32,288 nucleotides of DNA from Bacteroidota bacterium (GTDB taxonomy: Bacteria > Bacteroidota > Bacteroidia > Chitinophagales > UBA2359): the NCBI GenBank assembly GCA_020630215.1, contig JAHDBT010000001.1, forward strand, positions 8,136 through 40,423. Direction: 5' to 3'. Shown in pieces: positions 1 through 10,359 of the stretch. A model generated the notes under the pieces. The model did not search any database. It was not told where the DNA came from and saw only the letters and a program-made list of their open reading frames with translations. A program made the position numbers and the translations under genes. Every line of letters begins with the position of its first letter. The stretch's first letter is position 1.

Positions 1-2
1 GT

Positions 3-3000
3 AGTGGCAACGATTCGGCTCCTGACGGTACTGCTGTACCAACTGGTTTAACTTCAACAGTTACTATTCCTGATAATGCATTAGCTGCTAACATCTACTT
101 TGATGATTTAGCATTAGACTATGATTATGCTCAAATTCCATTAAGCGCAACTTCTCAAGGTGACCATAATGGTTATACAATTACAGGTCCTGGTGGCGTT
201 GTTATCGTATCTGTTAATGATGAAACAGATATTGACGGTAATACAGGAAGTGGTGCAGATAATCACTTTGTAAACGATATTGAAATTATTGTTGGTGGTC
301 AATTATCTGATGCTGTTGAAGCTTCTTATGCTGCTGCTGCTGCTGCTGCTGGTTTTGAAGGTACAGCTACAGAATACTTCTTTAGCTTATTTGAAGAATG
401 TGAAGCAGTTGAGTTTGTTTATGACTTAGAAACAAATGCTGCTGGTTCTGAAATTAATATCGAAATTGTACAAGTTGCTCGTGCGGTTGATACGCAAGGT
501 GACTTCGCTATATTCTTACACGAAACAGGTACAGACATTACTGATTGGGCATTAACTTTTGATGCAGAACCTTTCGATGATGCTGGTAACTATAGTTCAA
601 CTTACGGTTACTACTCTTTCTGTACAACTAACGCTGATTTAGGTATCGACTTAGCTGCTTATGATGAAGTAACGGTAATGTTTACTACGCAAAGCTGTGA
701 TGCTACTAATGATGATGATATGATTTGCGAAAACTACCACGAAGAAGTAGTTATCGTATTAGAAAGCTTAGACGCTACTTTAGCTCCTTTATCTGCTCCG
801 CATTGTGCAGGTGATGGTAACTTAGACTTAGAAGCTTTATATGAAGAAGGTGTAACTACGCAAGGTGGTACATGGTCTGTTGATAATGGTACTTTAGATG
901 GTAACTACTTAGTAGTTGCTAGCATTGATTTTGCTGGTGCAACTTCTGTTGATGTAGAGGTTACTTATTGGGTAGGTGAAGGTAGCTTATGCGACCCAAC
1001 ATCTCAAACAATGATGGTTACGATATACAGCGGTGATGTTGCTGTTCTTGATTTCCCAGAAACAGTTTGTGCTGGTGCAACTTATCCTCTTGTTGCTGCT
1101 GGTGATATAACAGGTACTTTACCTCATACTGATAATGGTGACGGAACAGTTACTATTGATGCAGACGCTTCTGGTTTATATACTATTATCCACACGGTAC
1201 CTGGTACAACTTGTTCTTACGACCAAGAAGTATTAGTTGCTGATGCAAACGATTTAACAACTAATGATGGTATGGTATGTAGCAATACAACTGTTAACTT
1301 AACAGATTTTGTAAGCAGCCAAGGTGGTACATTTAGTGGTCCTGCTGGTAGTATTGTAGGTAACTCTTTCTTCCCTAACACGGGAGGTTTAGTTAGCCCA
1401 GTAACCATTACTTATACTATTGATGGTGCTTGTGGTGGTACTGCTACTTTCGAATTAACAATTATTGATGGTGCAGACGCTCAGTTTGACCTTCCTGGTT
1501 CTGTTTGTCCTGGTGAAACAATTGACTTAGCAGGATACTTAGTTCCTAATTCTACTCCAGGTGGTGTATTTGCTGCTGCTGCTCCTCACGAAGGAACAAT
1601 TAGTGGTAATACTTTCACTGCTCCTATGGAGGAAAATATCAACGTAACAATTACTTACACAGTAGGTAGTGGCGATTGTGAAGACGTATTCTCTCAAGTA
1701 ATTACGGTTACTAGTTTAGCAGAAGCTGCTTCTGTAGGTACTGCTTTTGTATGTCAATCTGAAGATGATTTCTCTATCGACTTAACAGAATATATTGACG
1801 AAGGTATTGCTTTCGATCCTAATGATAATACTGGTGGTTACTTCACTTTAGGTGCTATCCGTCCATTCATCTCTGAGATTGAATATGATGGTTCTAACGA
1901 CCAAGAATTTGTAGAAATTACTGCTCCTGTAGGTACAGACCTTTCTTGCTACGCATTATTCTTCTATGATCGTACAGATGAGTCTGATTTAAGTGGTGCA
2001 GGTAATACGCCAATTGATGGCGGTGTAGGTGCTGGTAAATCAAGTGGTAGAGTATACGGTGTTATTCCTTTAGAAGGTATCGTGGGTACTACTCAAGATG
2101 ATCCTAATATCGGTAACGTTGTTGCTGCTCAAGATTATCAATATACTGATCCATGGCAAGGTGGTGTAGAAGGTATCGACATCATCGCTGAAGGTCCTGA
2201 TGGTATTATGACGGATGCTACAGGTCAAGGTTATGCGGCTATCGCATTTGACCCAACTTGGGACATCTTAGAAGGTGCTGCAGGTATTGCTTTAGTTAAC
2301 ATTTGCCAAGCAGAAGATATTGATGGAAACAATGTAACTGCTACTGGTGGTAGCTATAACGATGTAGATTGGGATCAATACGATTACAATCACAACGATG
2401 CAGTTGTTCAATTTATCGGTTACGGTATTGCTGACAATACTAACTTAGGTATTTTCTCTAGCTGTGATGGTCCTGCTGCTGGTATGGTATCAATTGATAT
2501 TAACGTAGTTGACCAAGACGAAGAAGACCGTTCATTACAATTCACTAACGGATGTTGGGTTGTTCCAAACATTGATGATGCAGAATTAGACTACCAAGAT
2601 GGTGGTGATTATGATAACGATGCTTTCGATTCTGACGCAGTAGGTCAAGATAGTGGCCACGATGGTAACGCTGGTGTAATTAACTGGGGTCTTACCGAAG
2701 AAGGTGGAGACGAATTCTACTACGATTACATCGCTCCTGATGGTGACATCTTAGACTTAGACCGTTTATGCTGGTCTTTATTTGCTGTTAACCAAATTCA
2801 AGGCGATTCTTACGAAGATAATCCTTTAGAGGAAGCTGGTGTTGATAATGAAAATGCAGATCCTGATGGTCTTGATGAAGGTTTAGTTAAGTTTAACTGT
2901 ACTAATCCTACTTATACAGTACCGTTCGGTTACCAAACTGTAAACGCATGTGGTTCTTCTGCTGCTGCTCCATTTAGCTTAGTTGTATTAATGGACATCG

Positions 3001-6000
3001 AAGAAGATTGGCACGCACCAAAAGAGCCTATTTGTAGCTCTGAAGCTCCTTTCAGCTTAACAGACTTAATTAACGACGAAGTACACTATATCCAACCGTA
3101 CCACTACGAAGGTTCTTTCGATGTAACGCACACGGAAACATTTACGGAAAATGTTAAACCACCTGCAATTACAGAAATACACTACCGTTGGTACGAGTAC
3201 AATGAAGACGCTTCTGACGATCACTGTATCTTATACAACTATGTAGATGACAATGAAACGCCATTTAACAACGAAGACGATGCTTACGAACAAGCTTGGA
3301 TTTGTGAAGGTGTTGAAATCTCAGCTCCTATCGGTACAGATTTATCTTGCTACCAATTAGTTGTATATAGCAACCACGTTGATGCTGACTCTTTAAGCTG
3401 TTCTAACGCTTTAGCGCACGACGTAGCTTGGATTAATGAAGATGGTGAATTAGTAGAACAAGATGTTACTAATGACGTATTCATTGATTTATACGGTTCT
3501 GTTAATGATGATGACTTTGGTGCTGCAATTCCTGATGGTCACTTAATGTATGTTCCTACTTGGGAATATTACGAATGGCAAACTGCTTCAGAAATTGACG
3601 GTTACCCATACTACGATGGTATTAACCCTGCTCAAGACGATAACGAAGGTTGGTACGCAGTATCTAACCAACCAGCAACTACTGGTATTTATGTAGATGT
3701 TGATGGTGACTTCCGTTTCGATCCAGACATTGATGCTGGTCCTTTTGCTCCTAATACTTTCCCATGGGATCGTGATGATGATTGCTTTACTGGTGTTGAT
3801 GAAAACACAACTGCTGGTTCTCGTTGGTTCCCAATATTAAACCTTCCTGATACGATTGGTGGTATTGGTCTGATTAACAAATGTAACGGTGAGAAAATTG
3901 ACTTCTTAAGCTGGGGTGGCAAATTATGTGTAGAGTCTGAAGAAGACTTCTCTGAAGCTGGTCCATTTGAGCAGTTAACATCTAACCCAATTGATACTAC
4001 GCAAAATAGCTTAATTGGTGACTTACGTTCTATCCAATTAATGAGCTGTTCTGAATTACCTGGCTTCCCAACTGATTGTGCAGCTTGTGGTGATGACGGT
4101 ACTGTTTGGGCATTAGTATACAATGGTGGTAACGTTTCTGTTCCTGCTTGTGATTACGAATTTGGTGGTAACGATGAAATCTTCGATTTCAGTAACTCTA
4201 TCGGTCATTACAACTGTTACTTAGACACAGACTACTTCGTACCTGCTCCTTTAGATGCATTTGACTTAGACTTAACTTCTTTATTACAAAATAATACAAC
4301 TGGCTTAGACGCTAATGGTTATACTTATACAGGTATCTTACCTAATAATGCAATCATTACAAGTCATACAGTAGAAGTTGAAATTGGTACTGGTAATAGC
4401 GGCGATTTCCAAGTGTATACTTTCTTAATCAATGCTGATAACTGTGGTAATGCTTGGGACGAAAACGATAATACAACCTTAGATTGTGGTTCTGATAACT
4501 ACTGTATCGCTGGGGAGTATATCGACTTAGGCTTATCTGCTGATGATAACAACGGTGGTGACCAAGATGTAGGTGATGACGGTCTTTACGAAGAAACATT
4601 TGGTGATGGTAATGGTGAAAACACACCAGACAACGATTGTTACATCGGTGAGTGTACTTCTGAAGGTAAAACAGTTTATAATGTAAGCAACTTATCTGCT
4701 TATATTTATGGTGGTGAAGTAACAGAAAATGATCCTTCTCCTCCTTGTGGCGGTGCAGCTTCTGATACTTGTCAAGCTTTAGTTAAAACACCAGAAACAT
4801 ATACTGTTACGATGACCGTAACTATCGACTATATGCAATGTGTACCTACGGGTAACTTCCATACATCTTTAGATGCTCAAACTCCTGCTCCATTATTTGG
4901 TGCTAACTTAACGGATGGTCCTATTACAATGAACACTACTGATTGGGATGACCCTTGGTGGCAAATGGACCCATCTGGTTTAGCTGATATTGATATTGAC
5001 GTAACTTACGATGTTACGAACTATCACCCAATTGAAGCAGATGATGCTACAGATGATTTAGCTTGTTTAGATGATGATAACGATAACATTAGAAGCCAAG
5101 AAATTGAAATTGTAAGTGGTAACACAACCGTTGATGTTTCTGGAATTCCTGCTGCAGTTTGTGCTGGCGAAAATGTTGCATTACCTGGTGGTGCTACTTG
5201 GTCTGGTACAGGTGTTACTGGTAGCAACTTTATGATGGGTATGCCTGGCGATTACACAATTAACTACACAACTGGTGGTTCTTGTGCAGCTTCTGGATCT
5301 GTTACTATTACTGTAAATGCTAACGATGTTGCGCCTACTGGCATTCCTGCCAATGTTGCTTGTGGTGCCTCTGTTGATTTACCAGCAGATGCTACATGGA
5401 CAGGTACTGGTGTAACTGGTTCTACATTTAGTTCTACTACTCCTGGTGCTTATTCATTAGATTATACTACTACAGGAACTTGCGCTACTTCAGGTACGGT
5501 AAGTATTACTGTTGATGGAGCTACTCCATTAGACACTTCTGGTATCCCAGGTTCTATTGATTGTGGTGGTTCTGCTACTTTAACAGCAGGTGCTACATGG
5601 TCTGGCAACGGTGTAACTGGTGATACATTCAGTTCTACAACGCCTGGTTCATATGTATTAAACTATGTAGCTGATGGTCCTTGTGGCGATACTGGTTCTG
5701 TAACTATCATCGTTAATGCAGGTGATGTATTAGACACTTCTGGTATCCCAGATTCTATTGATTGTGGTGGTTCTGCTACTTTAACAGCAGGTGCTACATG
5801 GACAGGTTCTGGTGTAACTGGTGATACATTCAGTTCTACAACGCCTGGTTCATACGTATTAAACTATGTAGCTGATGGTCCTTGTGGTGACACCGGTTCT
5901 GTAACTATTATCGTTAATGGTGGTACAACAATTGACGTTTCTGGTATCCCAGGTTCTATTGATTGTGGTGGTTCTGCTACTTTAACAGCAGGTGCTACAT

Positions 6001-9000
6001 GGACAGGTGACGGTGTAAGTGGTCTTACATTCACTTCTACAACGCCTGGTTTATACAACCTTTCTTATGTTGGTGATGGTCCTTGTGGCGATACTGGTTC
6101 TGTAAGTATCTTAGTAAATGACGGTCCTGATTACGATACTTCTGGCGTACCTGCTAGTGTATGTGTTGGCGAATCAGTTACTTTACCTACAGGTGCTTCT
6201 TGGTCTGGTAATGGTGTAAATGGTGGAACGTTTAGCGCATCAAGTGCTGGTTCTTACTCAATTGATTATGCTGCTGATGGCCCTTGTGGTGAAACAGGTT
6301 CTGTAACTATTAACGTATCAGATAATGCGACACTTGATACTTCTAGTATTCCTGATAGTGCATGTGCTGGTGAAACAGTAGGTTTACCTGGTGGTGCTTC
6401 TTGGTCTGGTGACGGTGTTGCTGGTTCATTATTCTCTAACACTGCTCCTGGTTCTTACACATTAACTTGGACTATTGGTGGAGAATGTGGCGGTACTGGT
6501 ACACACACAATTACGGTTGTAGCTGGGGATGTAGTTGATGTTACACCTTTCCCTATTGTTATTGATTGTGGCGAAACAATTACTTTACCTAGTGGTGCTA
6601 CTTGGACAGGTAACGGTGTAAGTGGTAATACCTTTAGTTCTACAACTCCAGGTAATTACTCATTAAGCTATACCACTACAGGTGGATGTTCTAGTTCTGG
6701 TACTGTAAGTGTTACTGTTAATGCTCCAACTCCATTCAATCCTGGTGGTTCTATTCCTGCTAGTGCATGTGTTGGCGAATCAGTTCCTTTACCTGCAGGT
6801 GCTACTTGGTCTGGTAATGGTGTAACTGGAAACACATTTGTTGGTGCAAGTGCTGGTTCTTATACCTTAAGCTACGATACTGGTGGTGCATGTGCACAAA
6901 CTGGTTCTGTAATAATTAATGTAGCTGCAAATGGTACTATTGATGTAAGTGGTATTCCTGACAACGTATGTGCTGGTGAAACAGTAGGTTTACCTGGCGG
7001 TGCTACATGGTCTGGCAACGGCGTAAGCGGTTCGTTATTCTCTTCTAATACTGCTGGTTCTTATACTTTAACTTGGACAATTGCTGGTGCTTGTGGTGGT
7101 ACAGGTACAGTAACAATTGGTGTTACTGCTACTGATACTATCGACACTAATAGCATTGCTTCTTCTGTTGCTTGTGGTGGTTCTATAACCTTACCTTCAG
7201 CTAACTGGACAGGTAACGGTGTAACTGGAAATACATTTAGTTCTACAACTCCTGGGTTCTATAACTTAAACTATACAACTACAGGTGCATGTCCTATTTC
7301 TGGTACTGTTGGTATTAATGTTACTGCTCCTACACCATACAATCCTACTGTAGCTTCTGTAGCTTGTGTTGGTGAAACAGTTTCTTTACCTGCAGGTGCT
7401 ACTTGGTCTGGTAACGGTGTAAGTGGTAATAACTTTGTTGGTGCAACACCTGGTGTTTATACTATAAATTACGATACAGGTGGTGATTGTGCACAAACTG
7501 GCACAAGAACTATTACTGTACAAGATAGTACTGATATTAACTTAGCTGGTATTCCTGCTAGTGTTTGTTCATTCAACCCAATTACTTTACCTACTGCTAA
7601 CTGGTCTGGTACTGGTGTAAGTGGTACTGTATTTATTCCGCCAGGTCCTGGTAGCTACACGCTTAGCTATGATACTGGTGGTGATTGTGGAACTAGTGGT
7701 TCTGTAACTATTCAAGTTATTGCTCCTATTTCTGTGAACAATAATGCAACTGATTCTTCTAATGACGGTTTCTACTCAGTTACTTTAGATATGACTGGTG
7801 GTACGAACTCTTATACTGTAAACGGTAACCCAGTTTCTGGTGTACAATATGTTACAGATGTACCTTGTGGATCTCCATATACCTTTATTGTAGGTAGTGG
7901 TGGCTTATGTAACGACGTAACAGTAACAGGTAACTTTACTTGTGCTCCTCCTGCTTGTATTGCTGAAGCTGGTAACTTAAACGTTAACTTACCTGGTTCT
8001 GGTGAATTGTTCTGTACTACTATTGGTATTCAAATGACTACTAGCGGTAACAACACTAGTGCAAACACTATCTTTGCATTATCTGACCCAGACACTGGTA
8101 ATGTTGAATACTTAAACGAAGGTGGTTTCTTTACTGCTGTTCCTGGTGGTACTTATAACGCTTGGGTTGTTAATACTTGTGGTCCTTTAGGGGAAGTTCC
8201 TGGTAATGCAGGTGCTATCGCTTCATTAGCTGGCTCTGACGAAGGGTTTGATGTAGACGGTCCTATTATGATTCAAGTTGCTCCTGAGTTAACACTTGAC
8301 CTAATCGCATTCTGTGATGATAGTGCAGGTGGTTACTTAATTCAAGCTGAAGTTGCTGGTGGTGCTCCTGCTATTACAGGATTTGGTTCTTACTCCTTAA
8401 ACTTCCCATTCTTTAGCGGTACTTTAACTGGTACGCCTCCATTAACTGCTGTAATTTCTGACGTAAGCGGAATGCCATTCCCAGGCGGTGTTACTATTGC
8501 AGTAAGTGTTGATAGTGATGGTAGTTTATGTGAAGTAACTGAAACAGTTGTTGTACCTACTACAGCTTGTGGTATTGACGGAGAAATGGATGATGAGCTT
8601 ACTTTAGCTGATACGCCAATTACATTTGAAGTAACAGACAATGATGACGGTATGGACATCCAAATTACTGGATTTACACAACCTCAAAACGGTACGGTTA
8701 CCTTAAACCCTGATGGCACATTCACTTATGTTCCTAATACTGGCTTCTTCGGTGAAGACCAATTCGTTTACGAAATTACAGATGCTATTGGACAAAGCAT
8801 TACAGTTCCTGTAATTGTATTTGTACAAGAGCCAGATGTAACAGTTATCGAAGACTTATCTGTTGTTGATTATGTAGATTGTTCTGGTTCTGGTTCTACA
8901 GGTACTTATACTTTAGTAGTTACCATTAACGGTGGTGTTGCTCCTTATACTATCTCTAGCCCTGTTTACAACGATGTATTGAATGAAGCTGGTTCTATCC

Positions 9001-9650
9001 AAGTTATCATTCCTGATGGTAACCCATACTTACTCGCAGTAACAGATGCAGCGCAAACAACTATTGAAGTTGGACAAGATGACGTAGCTTGTACGAAAGT
9101 ATCAGTTGAATTATTAACATTCGACGGTTCTGTAGAAACTGACGGTGACTTATTGAAGTGGGTTTCTGCTTCTGAGTTAAACAACAGTCACTACATCTTA
9201 GAACACTCTACTGATGGTGATAACTACAACGTAATCGACGTAGCAGAAGGTGCTGGTACAACTTCTACTGTATCTAACTACAGCTTCTTAAACAAAGACG
9301 CTGAAGCAGGTATTAACTACTACCGATTATTTGCTGTTGATTTTGATGGTACAACCGTTTACCACGGTACAGTTACCTTAGTAAGAGGAGAGTCTGGTTT
9401 AGGATTTGTTAATATCTATCCTGTTCCTGCATCTACAGTTGTAAATGTAACTTACTCTTCTATTAAAACTACAGCAGTTGCATTTGAAATATACAACGTA
9501 GCAGGTAAGTTAATTGATACAGCTACTGTTGACGCGAACCAAGGTGCAAACCAAACTTCGTTCAACGTTAGCACTTATCCTGTAGGTACTTACTTCATCT
9601 CTATCAACGATGGAGACAGCGTAAGCACTACTCGTTTCGTAGTAGAATAA
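3..9650 (+). CDS. Giant T9SS-secreted multi-domain surface protein (5' partial)
   Basis: The frame is open from the left edge, so the true start lies outside the window; the first ATG, at 678, is internal. 3,215 residues are visible. Order (numbered from the first visible codon): acidic Asp/Gly/Thr-rich beta modules, each with a conserved Cys; two lamin-tail-like stretches near 623-765 and 1050-1305, both with EFVEI/GVEIS and APVGTDLSCY-type motifs; 13 Ig-like repeats at about 1710-2578; a cadherin-like/tandem-95 module near 2860-2943 (NGTVTLNPDGTFTY); a Fn3-like module; and a T9SS type A sorting domain starting about 3139 (YPVPAS, ending in RFVVE). By family knowledge the tail directs export through the outer membrane and surface anchoring by PorU, which is encoded further along. 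Strong preference for GGT, GCT and TTA codons suggests high expression. Adhesin or matrix protein is the likely role (inference); no enzymatic domain is seen in the visible part. Confidence 0.93.
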   Translation, partial: SGNDSAPDGTAVPTGLTSTVTIPDNALAANIYFDDLALDYDYAQIPLSATSQGDHNGYTITGPGGVVIVSVNDETDIDGNTGSGADNHFVNDIEIIVGGQLSDAVEASYAAAAAAAGFEGTATEYFFSLFEECEAVEFVYDLETNAAGSEINIEIVQVARAVDTQGDFAIFLHETGTDITDWALTFDAEPFDDAGNYSSTYGYYSFCTTNADLGIDLAAYDEVTVMFTTQSCDATNDDDMICENYHEEVVIVLESLDATLAPLSAPHCAGDGNLDLEALYEEGVTTQGGTWSVDNGTLDGNYLVVASIDFAGATSVDVEVTYWVGEGSLCDPTSQTMMVTIYSGDVAVLDFPETVCAGATYPLVAAGDITGTLPHTDNGDGTVTIDADASGLYTIIHTVPGTTCSYDQEVLVADANDLTTNDGMVCSNTTVNLTDFVSSQGGTFSGPAGSIVGNSFFPNTGGLVSPVTITYTIDGACGGTATFELTIIDGADAQFDLPGSVCPGETIDLAGYLVPNSTPGGVFAAAAPHEGTISGNTFTAPMEENINVTITYTVGSGDCEDVFSQVITVTSLAEAASVGTAFVCQSEDDFSIDLTEYIDEGIAFDPNDNTGGYFTLGAIRPFISEIEYDGSNDQEFVEITAPVGTDLSCYALFFYDRTDESDLSGAGNTPIDGGVGAGKSSGRVYGVIPLEGIVGTTQDDPNIGNVVAAQDYQYTDPWQGGVEGIDIIAEGPDGIMTDATGQGYAAIAFDPTWDILEGAAGIALVNICQAEDIDGNNVTATGGSYNDVDWDQYDYNHNDAVVQFIGYGIADNTNLGIFSSCDGPAAGMVSIDINVVDQDEEDRSLQFTNGCWVVPNIDDAELDYQDGGDYDNDAFDSDAVGQDSGHDGNAGVINWGLTEEGGDEFYYDYIAPDGDILDLDRLCWSLFAVNQIQGDSYEDNPLEEAGVDNENADPDGLDEGLVKFNCTNPTYTVPFGYQTVNACGSSAAAPFSLVVLMDIEEDWHAPKEPICSSEAPFSLTDLINDEVHYIQPYHYEGSFDVTHTETFTENVKPPAITEIHYRWYEYNEDASDDHCILYNYVDDNETPFNNEDDAYEQAWICEGVEISAPIGTDLSCYQLVVYSNHVDADSLSCSNALAHDVAWINEDGELVEQDVTNDVFIDLYGSVNDDDFGAAIPDGHLMYVPTWEYYEWQTASEIDGYPYYDGINPAQDDNEGWYAVSNQPATTGIYVDVDGDFRFDPDIDAGPFAPNTFPWDRDDDCFTGVDENTTAGSRWFPILNLPDTIGGIGLINKCNGEKIDFLSWGGKLCVESEEDFSEAGPFEQLTSNPIDTTQNSLIGDLRSIQLMSCSELPGFPTDCAACGDDGTVWALVYNGGNVSVPACDYEFGGNDEIFDFSNSIGHYNCYLDTDYFVPAPLDAFDLDLTSLLQNNTTGLDANGYTYTGILPNNAIITSHTVEVEIGTGNSGDFQVYTFLINADNCGNAWDENDNTTLDCGSDNYCIAGEYIDLGLSADDNNGGDQDVGDDGLYEETFGDGNGENTPDNDCYIGECTSEGKTVYNVSNLSAYIYGGEVTENDPSPPCGGAASDTCQALVKTPETYTVTMTVTIDYMQCVPTGNFHTSLDAQTPAPLFGANLTDGPITMNTTDWDDPWWQMDPSGLADIDIDVTYDVTNYHPIEADDATDDLACLDDDNDNIRSQEIEIVSGNTTVDVSGIPAAVCAGENVALPGGATWSGTGVTGSNFMMGMPGDYTINYTTGGSCAASGSVTITVNANDVAPTGIPANVACGASVDLPADATWTGTGVTGSTFSSTTPGAYSLDYTTTGTCATSGTVSITVDGATPLDTSGIPGSIDCGGSATLTAGATWSGNGVTGDTFSSTTPGSYVLNYVADGPCGDTGSVTIIVNAGDVLDTSGIPDSIDCGGSATLTAGATWTGSGVTGDTFSSTTPGSYVLNYVADGPCGDTGSVTIIVNGGTTIDVSGIPGSIDCGGSATLTAGATWTGDGVSGLTFTSTTPGLYNLSYVGDGPCGDTGSVSILVNDGPDYDTSGVPASVCVGESVTLPTGASWSGNGVNGGTFSASSAGSYSIDYAADGPCGETGSVTINVSDNATLDTSSIPDSACAGETVGLPGGASWSGDGVAGSLFSNTAPGSYTLTWTIGGECGGTGTHTITVVAGDVVDVTPFPIVIDCGETITLPSGATWTGNGVSGNTFSSTTPGNYSLSYTTTGGCSSSGTVSVTVNAPTPFNPGGSIPASACVGESVPLPAGATWSGNGVTGNTFVGASAGSYTLSYDTGGACAQTGSVIINVAANGTIDVSGIPDNVCAGETVGLPGGATWSGNGVSGSLFSSNTAGSYTLTWTIAGACGGTGTVTIGVTATDTIDTNSIASSVACGGSITLPSANWTGNGVTGNTFSSTTPGFYNLNYTTTGACPISGTVGINVTAPTPYNPTVASVACVGETVSLPAGATWSGNGVSGNNFVGATPGVYTINYDTGGDCAQTGTRTITVQDSTDINLAGIPASVCSFNPITLPTANWSGTGVSGTVFIPPGPGSYTLSYDTGGDCGTSGSVTIQVIAPISVNNNATDSSNDGFYSVTLDMTGGTNSYTVNGNPVSGVQYVTDVPCGSPYTFIVGSGGLCNDVTVTGNFTCAPPACIAEAGNLNVNLPGSGELFCTTIGIQMTTSGNNTSANTIFALSDPDTGNVEYLNEGGFFTAVPGGTYNAWVVNTCGPLGEVPGNAGAIASLAGSDEGFDVDGPIMIQVAPELTLDLIAFCDDSAGGYLIQAEVAGGAPAITGFGSYSLNFPFFSGTLTGTPPLTAVISDVSGMPFPGGVTIAVSVDSDGSLCEVTETVVVPTTACGIDGEMDDELTLADTPITFEVTDNDDGMDIQITGFTQPQNGTVTLNPDGTFTYVPNTGFFGEDQFVYEITDAIGQSITVPVIVFVQEPDVTVIEDLSVVDYVDCSGSGSTGTYTLVVTINGGVAPYTISSPVYNDVLNEAGSIQVIIPDGNPYLLAVTDAAQTTIEVGQDDVACTKVSVELLTFDGSVETDGDLLKWVSASELNNSHYILEHSTDGDNYNVIDVAEGAGTTSTVSNYSFLNKDAEAGINYYRLFAVDFDGTTVYHGTVTLVRGESGLGFVNIYPVPASTVVNVTYSSIKTTAVAFEIYNVAGKLIDTATVDANQGANQTSFNVSTYPVGTYFISINDGDSVSTTRFVVE
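330..350 (+). repeat. (GCT)7 trinucleotide tract coding poly-Ala
   Basis: Seven consecutive GCT codons encode seven alanines inside the giant surface protein. Copy-number change would alter length without shifting frame. This is a candidate length-variable site; no variation can be shown from one sequence. Confidence 0.6.
5130..7736 (+). repeat. 13 tandem Ig-like repeats, about 201 bp each
   Basis: Units begin at 5130, 5328, 5529, 5730, 5931, 6132, 6333, 6534, 6735, 6939, 7140, 7338 and 7536, so spacing is 198, 201 or 204 bp and always a multiple of three. Each unit reads roughly xDxSGIP...C-G-E/G-x3-LP-GATWSGNGVTGxxF...PGxYxLxY...C...GSVTI. Each has two Cys about 40-45 residues apart and one Trp, which fits an Ig-like beta-sandwich with one disulfide (inference). 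Units 3 and 4 (5529 and 5730) differ at only about 20 of 201 bases by eye, which points to recent duplication or gene conversion. Confidence 0.93.
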
Positions 9651-9671
9651 GAATAATTATAAATAGATAGT

Positions 9672-9691
9672 AACTCCGATTTTTCGGAGTT
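9672..9691 (+). terminator. Short hairpin just after the giant gene
   Basis: An 8-bp stem (AACTCCGA / TCGGAGTT) with a TTTT loop starts 22 bp after the stop codon. The following bases are only partly T-rich, so it may be a weak terminator or an mRNA 3'-end stabiliser ahead of the stronger one downstream. Confidence 0.5.
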
Positions 9692-9743
9692 GCTTTCTAC
9701 TATTAATTATCCTTCATTTCGAATGAAATTAAAAGCTAAAAAC

Positions 9744-9786
9744 AAAGCCCGCAAAACAGTAAAATGTTTTGCGGGCTTTTTATTTT
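9744..9786 (+). terminator. Strong intrinsic terminator after the giant gene
   Basis: A 15-bp GC-centred stem (AAAGCCCGCAAAACA paired with TGTTTTGCGGGCTTT) is followed by T-rich sequence. A-rich sequence upstream could let it work in both directions. The rest of 9787-10091 holds no convincing gene, only A/T-rich spacer and a likely tRNA promoter. Confidence 0.85.
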
Positions 9787-9944
9787 TAAATGATAAATGA
9801 TAAGAGAAAAGGGAAAAAGGATAAATAAATCAGACCAGTATGTGCGATTGTTTTTTCATTTCACTTCACTGAGCATAGTTGAATGCTGAATAGCAACGAT
9901 AAAAAAATAAATGAAGCATCGAAAGGAACAAAGTTGCCAAATAA

Positions 9945-9976
9945 TTGGTTGGATATAAACAGAATTGTTAAATTTG
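9945..9976 (+). promoter_or_regulatory. Putative Bacteroidota-type promoter upstream of tRNA-Pro
   Basis: TTG at 9945-9947 and TAAATTTG at 9969-9976 are separated by 21 bases and fit the TTTG / TAnnTTTG consensus. It lies about 115 bp before tRNA-Pro, which implies a 5' leader to be processed. Confidence 0.4.
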
Positions 9977-10091
9977 CAAACTGTTTTGAATTAGGGTATA
10001 AAGTGTCTTTATAGAATGCGTGAGGTAGCTGTCTTTTACAGGCATTTAACAATAAAACTATATAGCCATTCAAATAGTTTAATAATCATTT

Positions 10092-10165
10092 CGGGATGTA
10101 GCTCAGTCCGGTAGAGTACTCGTCTGGGGGGCGAGGGGTCGCTGGTTCAAGTCCAGTCATCCCGA
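10092..10165 (+). tRNA. tRNA-Pro (anticodon GGG)
   Basis: A full cloverleaf can be folded. The acceptor CGGGATG pairs with CATCCCG, the anticodon stem is CTCGT/GCGAG with loop CTGGGGG (anticodon GGG, reads CCC/CCU), and the T-arm is CTGG-TTCAAGT-CCAG. The C1-G72 pair is typical of bacterial tRNA-Pro. The discriminator is A and CCA is not encoded. Confidence 0.96.
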
Positions 10166-10171
10166 CAAAAG

Positions 10172-10220
10172 AAAGCCTTGATAAGCAGTTTTTGAAACTG
10201 TTTTGTCAAGGCTTTTTATT
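10172..10220 (+). terminator. Intrinsic terminator of tRNA-Pro
   Basis: The stem AAAGCCTTGA / TCAAGGCTTT encloses a second hairpin CAGTTT-TTG-AAACTG and is followed by a T-run. It sits 7 bp after the tRNA. The interval 10221-10359 shows no gene. Confidence 0.85.
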
Positions 10221-10359
10221 ATTTAATGTGAACTAGCAATTAAAGTATGAAAAAAATACTTCACTGGTCATTGAGTGTAGTCTAAATGTGAGGCGAACGG
10301 GCTTAAAGATAATGAAAAACGGTGTTTCCTCTAGTTTCCGTTATTTAAGATTGTTTTGT

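Noticed and set aside
678-680. ATG at 678 as the start of the giant protein
   Set aside because: The same frame is open and protein-like back to base 3, with no signal peptide at 678; it is an internal Met.
5130-7736. CRISPR array
   Set aside because: The repeat is a 201-bp coding unit with no short constant repeat and unique spacer; translation gives Ig-like domains.
9861-10073. Reverse-strand reading frame of 70 codons before tRNA-Pro
   Set aside because: Overlaps the likely tRNA promoter, has no recognisable motif or start context and lies in A/T-rich spacer.
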